A stretch of 64,000 bases of DNA from Glandiceps talaboti (GCF_964340395.1 NC_135556.1:24206223-24270222); one strand, 5' to 3'. Positions 40,658-53,400 are shown, numbered from the stretch's first letter. Notes: generated by a model from the letters alone, not told the origin. Numbers and translations: made by a program.

Positions 40658-42195
40658 TACACAGAAAAAGAAAAGACTGAAATTCATTAATATGGAAATT
40701 ACAGTCATGAATTGATTTTTGTGTAATTAATAAATGGAATGATAATCCATTTCCGTCGCCTCTCAAATACAAATTGAAGTGACCATTTGGATGAAGTTGG
40801 AAGCTATGATTATTTTATAAATTAAAAATCCAAAATAAATACCATCCAATGGGCCACTTCAAAACTTACCCCTTGTTTTATTGATAAAAACGAAAACGGT
40901 CATAGGCAATGAGACGAAATGAAATTAAATAAACAGAAAATGGGCAGAGAAGTCGACATATTTCACTTTTCATAGTATTAAACTTACGTAAAGTTACCTA
41001 TTATTACAGTGTTGTTGTCAGTGTGATATAAAGATTAATGGTTGCGCTATCTGTTATGGTCTAATTCGACAAATCAATACCGATCATTAAAATATTCATT
41101 ACAATGTATTAAAACCGATATACTTCTCTCCATTACAAAATACCATTCATTCTGTATGTGTATGGCCTGATCTCACGAACACCGAGACAATGTAAACTTA
41201 TATACCAAGGATATAAACAAACGAACACAAAAACTGTCCTAAGCCTACATAAACATACATATACATGATACCCACACACAATGCTGAATATGATACAAGA
41301 CTAAAAGGAATGCTAACAATAGGCATACAGCCACGAATGCGCGCCCACTTATAACTTTTCAGCGTTCTACCTGTATACGACAAAAATAGACGTAAAAAAC
41401 AACCACGTTTTCCTACCCTGGATGCTAATTAGATTAAGAATGTTCTAATTGTTCTAAACTTAAAAAGAATAATTAAAGTGACAAGGCAAGTGTTTGGGCG
41501 TGGGAGGGGTCGGTTATTTGGTGTGTGTTTTTGGCGAATTCCCGCTTTACAGCCGTCAGAAGGACTTTGCATAGAAACTCTTGAAATGTCCTTGGTTACA
41601 AAAAAGGTTGTATACATCGGTGTCGAGCGCCATGGCGATGTGGATATATGGCCAGCTGACAATGCACATGATACCTTGGCGTAGCTAATTACAAAAGTCG
41701 ACCGAGGTCAGAGAAGGCCGAATTACCATTATATCACGTTCAACACTATCAGTGTCATCTCAGACCACTAAAAAGTGGTCTGGGGTGTCATGTAATGTCA
41801 ACACTGCAGTGTGTTATAAAGAGAGATACATATGTAATAGGCCTATGGCGTAAATTAATGCACAGTGGCAGTGACTGTGATTGATTGTACGTACGTGTAT
41901 CAACTCTCTATAACTTAGATGTAGGCCTTTTAACATGTTATGTAATGTAACGAACATACCATAACACAGTCTATGCATAATGCCACTGTGCTTTATGAAT
42001 TCATAGGTATACACCGATTATAGTTGACATAATTCAGTGGCAATGGGAATGGCAATGGCAACTGAAACTCACCTGTTCTACGATGTTATGAATAATAATA
42101 CGCAAGATAGGTATCAAAGCCAAGCCCAGTGCACAGAATATACAGCCGACTATCACAGCTATGGCTATCTTCACTTTAAGTTTAAGTCGTCCCAT
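32062..42195 (-). CDS. SCARB2-like: CD36/SCARB-family receptor, LIMP-2-like, complete
   Basis: Exons in transcript order: 42195-42073, 38675-38506, 38189-38048, 37811-37605, 36622-36481, 35795-35726, 35336-35155, 34596-34484, 34202-34129, 33768-33717, 33056-32889, 32187-32062. They sum to 1569 nt, 522 aa, with consistent phases. It has the CD36 topology: a short basic cytosolic start MGRLKLKVK, a first membrane helix at about residues 10-32, a large ectodomain with N-glycosylation sites, and a second helix at about 449-469 (IVQWVILGIGGFILLVVVIF). Family landmarks are EKGPYTYR, GAPVVLSFPHFLYADPS, SPEENPDN and GDEDAAKFKS. The cytosolic tail carries DERTPLF (about 501-507), close to the DERAPLI lysosomal sorting signal of vertebrate LIMP-2. 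That favours an endolysosomal role in lipid or enzyme trafficking, although 15 residues follow it. SCARB1/CD36/SCARB2 orthology in invertebrates is not one-to-one. Confidence 0.92.
32290..32780. repeat. Degenerate 60-70 bp tandem repeat
   Basis: Six or seven diverged copies of a unit with GTGACCAAATATGGTACTCA, CGTTC, GACCATATA and CAATATTGGTAGA. It lies in the last intron of the CD36-family gene and is interrupted by the foldback element at 32488-32636. Confidence 0.85.
32488..32636. mobile_element. TAGTCT foldback element, 9-bp target duplication
   Basis: Inverted ends TAGTCTTGCTGCTAGACGTT and the complement of CCGAGGTCTAGCAGACAGAC plus TA. Flanked by perfect CAATATTGG on both sides (32479-32487, 32637-32645). 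Because it entered a tandem array, the empty-site sequence (GCAATATTGGTAGA) survives in neighbouring units and confirms the insertion and its 9-bp duplication. No ORF. Confidence 0.88.
33241..33315. mobile_element. Short foldback element
   Basis: ATATGGGTTTTGCGGA is exactly inverted at TCCGCAAAACCCATAT, with a core of about 43 bp. In the intron between SCARB exons 33717-33768 and 32889-33056. No ORF. Confidence 0.7.
34345..34444. repeat. (TTGA)n/(CTGA)n microsatellite
   Basis: About 12 TTGA units followed by about 10 CTGA units, ending about 40 bp from the donor of the SCARB exon at 34484. Confidence 0.95.
36118..36500 (-). repeat. 46-bp array copying SCARB exon 5 end and donor
   Basis: Eight copies spaced 46 bp. 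Each has ATTTGCAT, TGACGTCA and ACTAACYTGTGCCATTTATC on the + strand; in transcript sense this is the exon end ATGATAAATGGCACA(G/A) and the donor GTTAGT. The real exon end is 36481 (donor 36480/36479). Donor copies lie at about 36434, 36388, 36342, 36296, 36250, 36204 and 36157. Some read ACAG|GTTAGT and others ACAA|GTTAGT. 46 is not a multiple of three. Each regular unit also carries a perfect CRE (TGACGTCA) and an octamer (ATTTGCAT). Confidence 0.93.
36939..37301. mobile_element. Tandem array of foldback units
   Basis: Four to five units, each bounded by GGTTACCCAGACTC and its complement GAGTCTGGGTAACC, around CCTAGGCGG...CCAACGACGAGAG. The outer ends read TAGTCTTGG and TGACTA, like the other TAGTCT elements. 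It looks like a MITE amplified in tandem. No clear target duplication at the outer ends. No ORF. Confidence 0.8.
37900..37957. repeat. (ATG)n(ACG)n microsatellite
   Basis: About eight ATG triplets followed by about eleven ACG triplets in a SCARB intron. The two motifs differ by one T/C change. Confidence 0.95.
40598..40657. repeat. (AAT)n microsatellite
   Basis: About 19 AAT units in the large first intron of the CD36-family gene. The rest of that intron (38676-42072) shows no exon and no further repeat of note, apart from an imperfect inverted repeat around 41836-42011 (GCACAGTGGCA against TGCCACTGTGC). Confidence 0.95.
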
Positions 42196-43145
42196 TACTA
42201 CGCAGCGATCAAGTTCATGAACTTATTAATGTAAATGACGACGTTGGGCGAAACCTGTTTAGTTTGGTGACTATTGCAGGTACTAGGTGGGTGTCGTGAG
42301 TATATATTTGTACTCCTACACTATAGTCCATACGAACATTAATCAGCTTGAGGTCATCACAATCTCAGTGTCGGAGTCCATTGAACGCTTCTACGAGGTC
42401 ATGTAGTTCACATAGTCCGATCCATGTGTTCTGTTGACTTTGAGTGATAAATATTCAGAATCATCGACGGATTCATTTAATTTCATTGGCGTGGCATGTG
42501 ACGGCTTGCCTGATTATGCGCCGTTTCAGTGGTGAGCATCGTACGATCGATGCGGTGACCTGACACACGCCGTATGAATATTATTAACATGACATTAACC
42601 TAGATTGGGTGTCATATATTATGCAAAGGGAAAGTGTTTCTCATTCACAAATGACGTTAGATCAACCTGACCCAAAATTACTTATTCTGGGCATTTATCA
42701 AATATTTTTGTTTATACTGATGATAAACTTTCAACTCACAGTGCGCTTACGTAAAAGAGAAAGAGAAAAGAGGAGAAAACTTGCGATTATGGTGTTTTCA
42801 AATCGGAGGAAGGCCATACTTTAATTGTGCTGGTATGTAGCATGAGAAAAACTTATATATGGAAAACACCATGCAGGGTTGCCGTTTATCTGGGTTAGCT
42901 AACAAAGATGCTAGTACCTAAGTCCATTTCTTAAATTACAGCTAAATGTATTCACTTTTTAAAAAATGAATGGATCATATCAGTGGCGAAATTCGTAACT
43001 ACACATGTTAACATTTTTTGCATGTAAATTACATAGCTCATTATTCATTACTTTCTAAACTGTTCGAGATAATTTTATATATTTGTTAACGCGACGACCG
43101 TTATACATGTTATAGACAAGTCTGTCTTTATAGCAAATTTATATA
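42196..43145. other. Upstream region of the CD36-family gene
   Basis: The 5' flank of the minus-strand gene, expected to hold its promoter and 5' UTR. Some CpG (GACGACGTTGGGCG, GGTCATGTAG nearby) but no decisive core element recognised. No coding exon seen. Confidence 0.45.
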
Positions 43146-43385
43146 TAGTCTCGCTGCCAGACTCGTGGCTATCGTCTCTAATCTTTTCATGTCCATCACG
43201 TGCCGAGCGGTTAAGCCGCGAGAAGAAGAGAGGGAATTGTCCCGATAAGTACCGTGGCCGAGGGGGACAAATCAGTCTTTTATAAGTGTCGGTCTTCTAA
43301 TTCGGTCTTCCCTCTCTTCTCGCGGCTAAAGCCGCTCGGCATACAAAGCATGGGGACGATAGTCACGAGTCTGGCAGCGAGACTA
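43146..43385. mobile_element. 240-bp TAGTCT foldback element
   Basis: Ends TAGTCTCGCTGCCAGACTCG and the complement CGAGTCTGGCAGCGAGACTA are perfectly inverted. A second inner pair (GCCGAGCGGTTAAGCCGCGA / CGCGGCTAAAGCCGCTCGGC) and an AGAGAGGGAA / TTCCCTCTCT pair make an almost full-length hairpin. The flanks share only TTTATA. It is GC-rich against AT-rich surroundings. No ORF. Confidence 0.85.
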
Positions 43386-43772
43386 CTTTATAGGAGTCAA
43401 ATACTTGTAGTAAATGCCATAAATTAAAATAGACATGTTTGAATCTCTGTGTTTGAATGTGGGCCAACGGTTTACTAGTTCTGGTATCAATGAATGGAAA
43501 AGTTGTAACTGAAACAAAATAAATCATGAATATATTGGTACGTATCATAAATTTGTTTAAACTCTGTACATAGTAGGGTGTCAACATATCAATTTGTCAC
43601 CAGATTGATACGTGAAATAGGCCTGAAATCATGAGTGCATTCTGAAGTGTATCGACTTTATGTCAGAGCTGAAACTACATTGTAACTAATACACCGCAAA
43701 TATAGATCTACCGATACAACACATTACAACGATTCTTGCACTAAGAGGTCGATCATTCAATCAATGACCAAA

Positions 43773-43862
<90 letters not shown>

Positions 43863-44640
43863 ATAAAATAAAATAAAATAAAATAAAATAAAATAAAATA
43901 AAATAAAATAAAATAAAATAAAATAAAATAAAATAAAATAAAATAAAATAAAATAAAATAAAATAAAATAAAATAAAAAATCTACCTACCCCACCTATTC
44001 TAAAATTGAGCGTAATCGAATTGACGTGTTGGGTGTACTTTCCACAGTTCATGATATAGCAGTGCACATTGTGAGTCGAACTTTGATCTAGACAATCTGA
44101 CATAGTCGATCACAATTCACGTGACCGTGTTGGCATTGCTGGCTTTCCACTAGCGACCAAAGATGGAACAACTTTATCAATTGTTACTTTGGATACACTT
44201 TTTTTGACAATTTGCGTTGTTACTAGTATTCATCATCAGGGAGGCAATCTTAGTAATTATAATAACGAATCAGTGATCATCAGTGGAAGCATGTGGTGGG
44301 TTAGATCACACACTACTATGGTGGGTTAGATCACACAGTATTATGGTGGGTTAGATCACACAGTACTATACTGCCCAATGGTAGGGACATATGGAATTCA
44401 GGGTCTTAGGGATCACTGTATGGCACAGATTTCATGTGCTACTATAATGTTGAATTTCAGACCAATGAGTCCAGCACTTTTGGATTATAAGTCTTTTGCC
44501 CCAAATTCAATGTAAAAACCAATTTGCAGACCACTCAGCTGATCACTTCCCACAAGGAACAGCCTCATCAAGTTCACACAATCAAACAAACACACACACA
44601 CATATAGCACATAACCCTAACTGGGCTAAATAAAATTATA
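43386..44640. other. Intergenic, simple-repeat rich
   Basis: No gene seen. Includes the TA/AAATA tract listed separately and a three-copy repeat of about 26 bp, GTGGGTTAGATCACACA..TACTATG, at 44290-44365. Lies between the 5' end of the CD36-family gene and the presumed end of the anoctamin transcript. Confidence 0.6.
43772..43978. repeat. (TA)n followed by (AAATA)n
   Basis: About 40 TA dinucleotides directly joined to about 24 copies of a 5-bp unit AAATA/AAAAT. The junction TATAAATAAAATA suggests the pentamer arose from the edge of the TA tract. Confidence 0.97.
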
Positions 44641-44674
44641 GACCACATGGAAGCAATTACATATTTTATAAAAG

Positions 44675-44680
44675 TTTATT
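44675..44680 (-). terminator. Possible distal poly(A) signal of the anoctamin gene
   Basis: TTTATT reads AATAAA on the - strand. It is 4.8 kb beyond the alternative last exon at 49496-49679 and would imply a long 3' UTR. The 44.7-49.5 kb stretch has no coding exon and many T/A-rich motifs, consistent with but not proof of a 3' UTR. Confidence 0.3.
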
Positions 44681-47600
44681 TCATCTCTATTTACAAAAGT
44701 ACATGTTTGAAATTCAACAAAATAATCATTTTACAACAAAGTATGTGGAGTTGTGATTTTTAATTTAATCTAAAGCCTGTTGATGGCACAATCAGTGAAA
44801 TCCTGTTGTCACTGTAGGATAACACTGACCATAAACAGACTAGCTCACTCCCCTTAATGGACATATTCTGAAAATCAGTAAAACTATTGTAAGTCCAGAG
44901 GTCATATAAAAAGTAGACAAAGGCGTACTGATTAGATTAAAGCAATACTGAATACCGGTAGTATGGATACTCACTACAGCAAATAGACACACATTGTATG
45001 AAACTGATATGTTACAGGCACAATATACATTTCAGTTATACTTCAGTTATCACTGTCAAACTATGACTGTTATTGTCATAGTAGACTATAAGATACAGTA
45101 GTTCAGCACTACAAGACTTCTCAAATCATGTTATGTGAGAGCTGGCTTATTGGTTGGCACAACATGTGTTATCTTTACTACAGACTACTGTTATACCTGG
45201 TCAGTCTTATTGTTGCCATTAAAGGCGCACAGGCTGAGTTTATGTTTTTGGGCGAGAATAATGCTGCGTATTTCAAGGTCACTCATAGTTTTCTACTTAT
45301 TGAAGCAAATGTAACTATAACTTGCAGCTGAATTCAAACCTAGTATTAACATATGAATGATATGATGATGTAATTTTTTATAAGTACCGAAAAATGTTGA
45401 AGAATCTATACTAGGCAATCAACTTTTCTAACAAAATTTGAAGGCAATTGTAATGTCATAGAAGGTATCCATCAAAATTGATATTATACTATAATAATCA
45501 AGGTTTTATATAAGTATTTTCAGTTGAGTAAAATGTTTATAAACTCAGTTTGTACCTAAGCAATTACTTTCGTTACTGAGTGGGAAATCTTTCATAATAG
45601 TTTTCAACTGTTTGAAACAAATTTATGTACCTATGAAGCTAATGAAAGTAAATCAGAAAGTTGTCGACTCTATCATTAAAAGTCATGAAAGATACAAATA
45701 CATCACTGTATGTAAACAATGTATTAGCCACTTTTGAAGTTTGTTTGTAAACATGTTTATATGTGCAAATGTGTATGTTTGTCTGTGTGTATATGTGCAA
45801 ATGTGTGTGTCTGTGTGTGTTCTCAAGTATAAACTGGATGTGTTAAACAGTCGCTAATATCATATTAAGTCATGATGTATGCATTACTTAACAAAAAATT
45901 ATGTGTAAATGTAAAGATATAAAGCAATAAAATAGTATCTAGTAAACAGATTTGTACTCTTTTAAGATTAAAAAATGTATTTATAAACTGAAATTATTTC
46001 TACATTAAAAGTCCTAAAATCCCTGAAGAAATAGAAATATGAATACTGTGAACAAAGATGTGGACACTAAACATTCAATATTTACATTAGTGTAGAAGAA
46101 AAAATGTGTCTGTGTGTATACACCAGTGGTATTTGCACTGAATTGTAATACTGGGAACATTATGACATACCTGGATATAAATGATATGCAAATCATATGC
46201 AAATGTGGTCTCAGTTACAGCATATGTCTCTTTTATCAGTCATTACATATTCGCACTTGTGAATATCAAAATGTAAAACTGAAACACACTTGAACGATAT
46301 AACACATATAAGGATAAAAAGTCGTCTATCTTAGTAAGTACCAGTACAAACCAACTATAACTTAGTGAATGTTAATAAATAATGAATACTAACTCTGTAT
46401 ATAAAGTTAAGTTTATGATTTTGGTGATACATATCACTTTTGACCAAAAAGAAAGTGGTGTAGTTTCAAACTGAAAACATAAACTGATGTTCTAAAAATG
46501 TACATTTTGGAAACATTTTTCATATATACTGGATGTGATATTAAAATATGTTCAATGTATGTAATTATTGTTTTAAGTAATCTTACCTTGTAACTAATTT
46601 CTAATAAAATGTACAAAAATTATGTACATATAAGTGATGTCTATGTAACAAATATATTACAAATACATATCCACTTCAACAAGCCATTTTTGGATAGGTC
46701 ATGTTACTAACTCTGAAAGTTAAAATTCAAATTATATTTTTATAATTATGTACAATTAAACTTTCTAGTCACAAATATCAAACACAATTTATTCAAATTG
46801 ACAAAATTTTGGGACTAGAAAAGATATAAAAATCTATACTCGAAAGAATTTACACATGTTCATAACTCAAACTACATTTGCCTTCAAAATACAAGTCTTA
46901 TTTGAAATGTGAAATTTGGCACTTATTGTCAAATACAGCTTGTAAATAGATATTTCCACTAAATCATACCCTGCTGTGATCAAAGTGTTTGTATGAAGCA
47001 ACCACTGATTGCACTAAAGTGACTAGTGCACAAAAACCAAACACTTCAACTGTAATTTGTTTCTTGCCACATGTTGCTATGGGTTCACCACAGAATGTAA
47101 ACTTTGTTACATTGTTACATACTGCTTTGGATTCACAGAGTTCATTATCATGAGACATAACATGAAAAGGATTGTGTTCAACAAATTAACTTCAAGAACA
47201 TGTAAATCAACTTAATTCATGCAGAACTGTTGACAATGAGGGCCTGTATCTTTTGCAGTGAGATATCAACAATCAATAATAGGGTATGATTTAATGGAAT
47301 GGTCTAAGCTGTCAGCTATATGAAGTACAATACTATGCGGATCATATACTTTCTATGAGCTTTAAAAATCTAACATGATCACACATTAAGAAAATATACT
47401 ACCTTAAAAAATAGTCTGTGAGGAATTACTATTATTGTATATAAATTTCTATTTATGAATCTTTTTGCAAGGTAACGATACCTACAGAAATATTGGAAAT
47501 CTTCAATTTTGATTTAATTATGAAAACTGTGAATATAAAATACTTTGGCAATATACATGCTTTGAGTTGTTGGGTGCATGCTATTTTTTTGAAAATTGCA

Positions 47601-49495
47601 TTCAAACTATTAAATTTACAAAGGACACAAAGTGCTGCTAATGTAACACTTTAATGTAAAATAATTACACTTACTAAAACAGGTTTGTTTTTAATAATGA
47701 TCAATTCAATCCCTGACATGGAATTTGGTTCAATTTATTTCAAACACAAAAGTAGACAGGTTTATTTGTAAACTTTATAAAGCATATCCTTATCACAAGG
47801 GATGTAGAAAAGTAATCATGTCTGAAAAGTATTCACTGAGCCCACCTGGGCAAGGTCTCTTAATTAGGTATTCACTGAGCCCACCTGGATAAGGTTTCTT
47901 ATTTAGGTATTCACAGAGCCCACCTGGACAAGGTCTCTTATTTAGGTATTCACTGAGCCCACCTGGATAAGGTTTCTTTGTTTCTCATCTGAGAAGTATT
48001 CCCCGAGATCTTATTCAAGGTCCTATAGTTTTCTATCTCAATTATTTTCATTTGCTTATTTGCACTTGTGATAACTTATATCAACTTATAAACACTATAT
48101 ACTCCGGATGAGAGATAAAAATGAAAATTACATCTTAAGTTTATAAATACAAGCAAATACTGTTATTTCACTGTACATTTATATACAAAGAATACAGCCT
48201 CTGTATGTGTATGCTATACTAATATACAATATACACAGAATACAGCCTCTGTATGTGTATGCTATACTAATATACAATATACACAGAATACAGCCTATGT
48301 ATGTGTATGCTATACTAATATACAATATACACAGAATACAGCCTCTGTATGGGTATGCTATACTAATATACAATACACAAAGAATACAGCCTCTGTATGT
48401 GTATACAATGCTAATATACAATATACACAGAATACAGCCTCTATATGTGTATGCTATACTAATATACAATATACACAGAATGCAGCCTCTGTATGTGTAT
48501 GCTATACTAATATACAATACACAAAGAATACAGCCTCTGCATGTGTATGTGTATGCTATACTAAAAAAATATACAATATACACAGAATGCAGCCTCTGTA
48601 TGTGTATACAATACCAATGTACAATGCACAAAGAATACAGCCTCTGTATGTGTATGCTATACTAATATACAATACACAAAGAATACAGCCTCTGTATGTG
48701 TATGCTATACTAATATACAATATACACAGAATACAGCCTCTGTATGGGTATGCTATACTAATATACAATACACAAAGAATACAGCCTCTGTATGTGTATA
48801 CAATGCTAATATACAATATACACAGAATGCCGCCTCTGTATGTGTATATAATGCTAATACAATATACACAGAATGCAGCCTCTGTATGTGTATGCTATAC
48901 TAATATACAATACACAAAGAATACAGCCTCTGTATGTGTATGTGTATGCTATACTAATATACAATATACACAGAATGCAGCCTCTGTATGTGTATACAAT
49001 ACCAATGTACAATGCACAAAGAATACAGCCTCTGTATGTGTATGCTATACTAATATACAATATACAAAGAATACAGCCTCTATATGTGTATGTGTATGCT
49101 ATACTAATATACAATACACAAAGAATACAGCCTCTGTATGTGTATGTGTATGCTATACTAATATACAATATACACAGAATACAGCCTCTGTATGTGTATG
49201 CTATACTAATATACCATGCACAAAGAATACAGCCTCTGTATGGGTATGCTATACTAATATACAATATACAAAGAATACAGCCTCTGTAACTGTGTATGCT
49301 ATACTATCATACCATACAGAAAGAATACTGCCTATGTATGTGTATGCTATACTAATATACAATATACACAGAATGTAGCCTTTGTATGTTTGTTTATGCA
49401 ATACATATATTTGTACAAAACATACAGCCTGCCAATATTATTCCACTACTTAACTATACATTTATACAAGAAATACACTGACAGCATTTGTATAT
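44681..49495 (-). other. Possible long 3' UTR or intergenic region
   Basis: AT-rich and without credible coding exons. It contains a 39-bp, four-copy repeat at 47830-47976 (CACTGAGCCCACCTGG, AAGGTCTCTTATTTAGGT) and the 48-bp array at 48183-49390. Confidence 0.4.
48183..49390. repeat. 48-bp minisatellite, about 25 copies
   Basis: Unit holds AATACAGCCTCTGTATGTG, TATGCTATACTAATATACAA and TATACACAG. Variants alternate ATATACACAG with ACACAAAG, and some units gain an extra TATGTG hexamer. Higher-order blocks recur (compare 48480-48660 with 48860-49040). 48 bp is 16 codons, so long periodic ORFs appear on both strands; they are repeat artefacts. Confidence 0.96.
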
Positions 49496-51365
49496 TTATG
49501 CAATGGACTCCCCTACACCAGGGTACAAGTGTAGGTTACTATCACCAGCAATAGGATAAGCATCTTCTTCATGATGGCGTCTTTTCTTTTTCTTTCGTCT
49601 TTTTGGTTTGGCTTCAGTATCTGGGAATTGATCAGCTTCACCCTCTATGTAAGTAGACCCATCCAGTCCATAAGATAGTCTACAAAGACAAAATAATTGT
49701 GTTTTGATAAATAATCAGGAATAGGTATGCACCACAAGTCTAATATGTATGTTGTTGCTATGTCTTCTCATCATGTCCAGCTGATAGAGAAAGTTCCATG
49801 TGGCTCTATGCCATGTGGGAATGGTCAGCTCCTGTCCAGCTGATAGAGAAAGCTCCATGTGGCTCTAAGTAATGTGGCGATGGTCAGCTGATAGAGAAAG
49901 TTCCATGTGGCTCTATGTAATGTGGGGATGGTCAGCTGATAGAGAAAGCTCCATGTGGCTCTATGCAATGTGGGGATGGTCAGATTTTAACAATATTCAT
50001 TCACTTCCTACACTCTAACATGATAGACGTTTAGTCAAAAGACATTTGGAATATCATGATGTTTTATAAATTTTGTAAAGACCTTGGGACAGAAAGCAAT
50101 CAAGTGAAATAAATAAACACTAGACAGCTGTGTTTAACTACAGTACCTCCCACCCTACCATCAATTTCCTCAGCAGGTTTGCAAAAAGTCTAGAAATCTT
50201 TGAATTTGCAAAATTGGTAGACATAACAACACAGCTTGAAGACTTCAAGCTGTGTTACAATGAGTCTTATAGTTTTCATAGTTGGAATACTTGAAGTATT
50301 CCAACTATGAAAACTATAAGACTCAATGTTTGGCTTCTTTTGGCTACAGTTAACACACATGATAGAAGGAACTTTCATAGAGAATCACACAATATTTTCT
50401 AACTGAAACAAATACTGGAGATTGATATAAATATACTTTGTGCTAGCCAAGCTTCAGATATTTAAAGATATTTGAGGATATTTATATTTTGGCTGGTAGT
50501 GCTGTTCTATAGATGGGCTTTTTAATCTACAACAAACAAAAAATAAATTCTGTTATTGTTTGCTTGGCTTTCACATAGTATATACTATAACAAATCAACA
50601 TCAAACAACTCAGCACACACTATAGAGAAAGAGAAAATGACAGTGCAGTTCACGTTATCCACCTCTGATGCTGTCAATTGGATGAACCACAATAGATCAC
50701 ATTATGAATTTGGTGTGCGTGTTTCACAGGTGGAAAAAAACATGCAATGACATGAAATATTTTAATATGATACCTGGTGGATGGAAAATAAACATGAATG
50801 AGTGATGGACTAATAGCTTGAAACATGAATGATTAGTACTAAAAAATGAATATTAGTATTGATGTTAATGATAAACAACACCAGTGTGCCCTCTAAGCCA
50901 ATTTGTCATGCCACTGGCGCACATAATTTCTAGTGACACACCAAAAATTGATGTTCCCCTATCTCTTACTATGTGGTGACTCACTAGAAATGCCAGTTTT
51001 TCTCATTTTGACTCAAAACAACAAAATGTGGCTATCATTAGAGGGTACACTGAACAACACCATGCTTCTCATAACATATAAATTTGTAAATTCATATGTT
51101 TGAATTTATGAATGATGAGGCAGTTCCAATTCCAGTTCTAGCACTAGAGTTTATATGAAAAGGTTGTTGCATTTTAGGTTTAAGTTTGCTGTTTGCAGAG
51201 AAACTGAAATAAAATCCCCAATAGTTGCTGCACTGAACTTTGCAATGTTAGTGGTGGAAGCCAATGTTTTGAAGATTATGCCACTGTGATTAGATGTACA
51301 CAAATACAAGCATAAAATATTTGTTACAGACTTACCCACTTTTTACCCTCTTTTTATTTTTCTTA
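49496..51365 (-). CDS. Candidate alternative C-terminal exons of the anoctamin
   Basis: A 30-nt micro-exon 51365-51336 (acceptor CTCACAG, donor GG|GTAAGT) and a final exon 49679-49496 (acceptor CTTTGTAG, stop TAA). The micro-exon reads KKNKKRVKSG. The last exon reads LSYGLDGSTYIEGEADQF, a basic block KPKRRKKKRRHH, then a tail ending GVGESIA. Phases fit: a donor inside the 55317-54586 exon, at 55088/55087 (GCAAG|GTATGA), ends on phase 2 and joins the micro-exon in frame; the micro-exon then joins the last exon in frame. This would replace the acidic tail by a short basic one. It could instead be the end of a separate gene, but no other exons were found to precede it. Confidence 0.5.
49778..49985. 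repeat. 48-bp repeat, four copies
   Basis: Copies of CAGCTGATAGAGAAAG with CCATGTGGCTCTA and ATGTGGGGATGGT in the intron between the last exon and the micro-exon. The first two copies carry an extra CTCCTGTC. Confidence 0.9.
50228..50325. repeat. Two adjacent near-perfect palindromes (29 bp and 65 bp)
   Basis: 50228-50256: 14-bp arms AACACAGCTTGAAG / CTTCAAGCTGTGTT with a 1-base centre. 50261-50325: 32-bp perfect arms starting TGAGTCTTATAGTTTTCATA with a single G centre. The palindromes are 4 bases apart and share the GAAG/CTTC core. Confidence 0.95.
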
Positions 51366-51855
51366 CTGTGAGTATTGAAAATAAAATGAAAAATGAACAT
51401 GGAGCAATCACAAATAAATGCCACATTGTATGCAATGGAAGCTCAAAAATACTGGTACATGGATCCAGTGTTTTCTACATGCTTTATACACAGACAACAA
51501 TGAAACAAACAAGAAACACATACAACATATATTTGACCACCTCCTGAGAATTTCATGGCAGAAATTAATAAACAATTTTGTAGATTTCCATATCTAGAAC
51601 CATAATTTTGGTTGAAAAACCCCAGTACAGTCATCTTGAGAACTCATGTATATTGTACCTATTTACCATCCTGAACAAAAACACTGCAGCGGAAAGAAGG
51701 AACTGTTTATTCGGTTTGAACGATAATCTTAGCTTTAGTTGTTTGAATACATGTAATCATTTATGGTTGTACCGCGGCATTTGAACAATAATCTCAAGTT
51801 TCAGGCATTTGAACAATAACCTTAGATTTTAGACATTTAAACAATTATCTTAGAG

Positions 51856-52096
<241 letters not shown>

Positions 52097-52612
52097 TCTG
52101 AACAATTATCTTAGATTTTAAGTGTTTTAACAAAAATCTTACATTATCCTACAGTAGTTATTAATTTAATAGACATGGATGAGCCAGGTGATATTTGACT
52201 GTAAAAATGATTGTAGTATTAATATGAAAATGATTTTATGATACTATGCCTTGAAGATGGAAGAGGAAGGGTTGATGTTGGTGATATAAAGTACTCACTG
52301 ACGATGATAATAGTGAAACTGAGAAATAAAGTGACAATATTGATTAAATTGATTGTGTAAATTACAATGATGAAATTTGTCAGATTGTCATGGTAATGAA
52401 ATTTGTAAACGTACACAATAACAATTGTTTGTGTTATGTACAAAAATATTGGTTACACTGATCTAGAATAATTGTTAACACACTGTTTTTAAGTAGTTTA
52501 TTGCATAATATTGTTTAATTGATGGGGGAAAAAGAGCAACAGAATGGAAAGTTAATTTTGTATGATATTGTATTTCTGATAATTGAATTTAGCTGAATGT
52601 ATCCTTATTTAC

Positions 52613-52686
52613 CATTGATTCAAAGGCCATTCTTTCCATTATCTCACGACCATATGGGATACAAGTATCGCTTGCCTTTCTTTCTT
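52613..52686 (-). CDS. Weak candidate exon in anoctamin 3' region
   Basis: A 74-bp segment with acceptor TCTGGCAG and donor ATG|GTAAAT. One frame is open throughout (ERKASDTCIPYGREIMERMA), but its phase fits neither the known upstream donors nor the downstream exons. Joined from the donor at 55088/55087 it reads RRKKGKRYLYPIWS and then stops, so it could be an alternative terminal exon. It may also be chance. Confidence 0.25.
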
Positions 52687-52994
52687 CTGCCAGAGGGGGA
52701 AAAATAGCACAAAGAGGGAGTTACGGATTACACACAGACACTAGCAAGAACAAGCAGGTTTACAAACACACAGCACAGTTTACATTTACAAAATATAAAT
52801 TTTAAAAAAATTACTCAAAAATCTACTGGTTTTGAACTTATGATGGTGTCATTGATCTAAAACAAGGTATTAAATATAAATATAATGTGAAGTTTATGGT
52901 TAAGAACACAAATAGGCAACATGCAGATTAGCAATGTTATCTTATGGGTGTCTACTTCTATGATAGAATTGGTTTGTAGCATCAGTTCAGGTGA

Positions 52995-53400
52995 TTGGTA
53001 GATGGTGTGGGTCCAGGTAGGTTGTAGATATGTTGCACTGCATGATTGGTTTAGAGTGTATTCCAGGTGGTTTGGCAGATATTGTGTACTGTATGATTGG
53101 TTAATAGTGTATCCCAGGTGGTTTGGCAGATATTTTGTAATGTATGATTGGTTTAGAGTGTATTCCAGGTGGTTTGGCAGATATTTTGTAATGTATGATT
53201 GGTTGATAGTGTATTCCAGGTGGTTTTAGGTATGTCGTATTTCATGATGGATGGTCAGTATATTCCAGGTGGTTTGTACATGAGTTGTAGTAGGTGATTG
53301 GATGATAGAGTACACCAGGTGCTTTTATATATATGCTGTACTGCATGACTGATTCAGAGTGTATTCCAGGTGGTTTATAGACATATTGTACTGTGTGATA
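52995..53400. repeat. Degenerate 50-bp tandem repeat
   Basis: About eight diverged copies with GTGTATTCCAGGTGGTTTGG and TGTATGATTGGTT. The central three copies are most alike. Confidence 0.88.

Noticed and set aside
41478-41684. 68-codon ORF in CpG-richer intron sequence
   Set aside because: No recognisable domain or splice context.
48179-49378. Long ORFs of 16-residue periodicity on both strands
   Set aside because: A 48-bp minisatellite; both strands open equally, which argues against coding.
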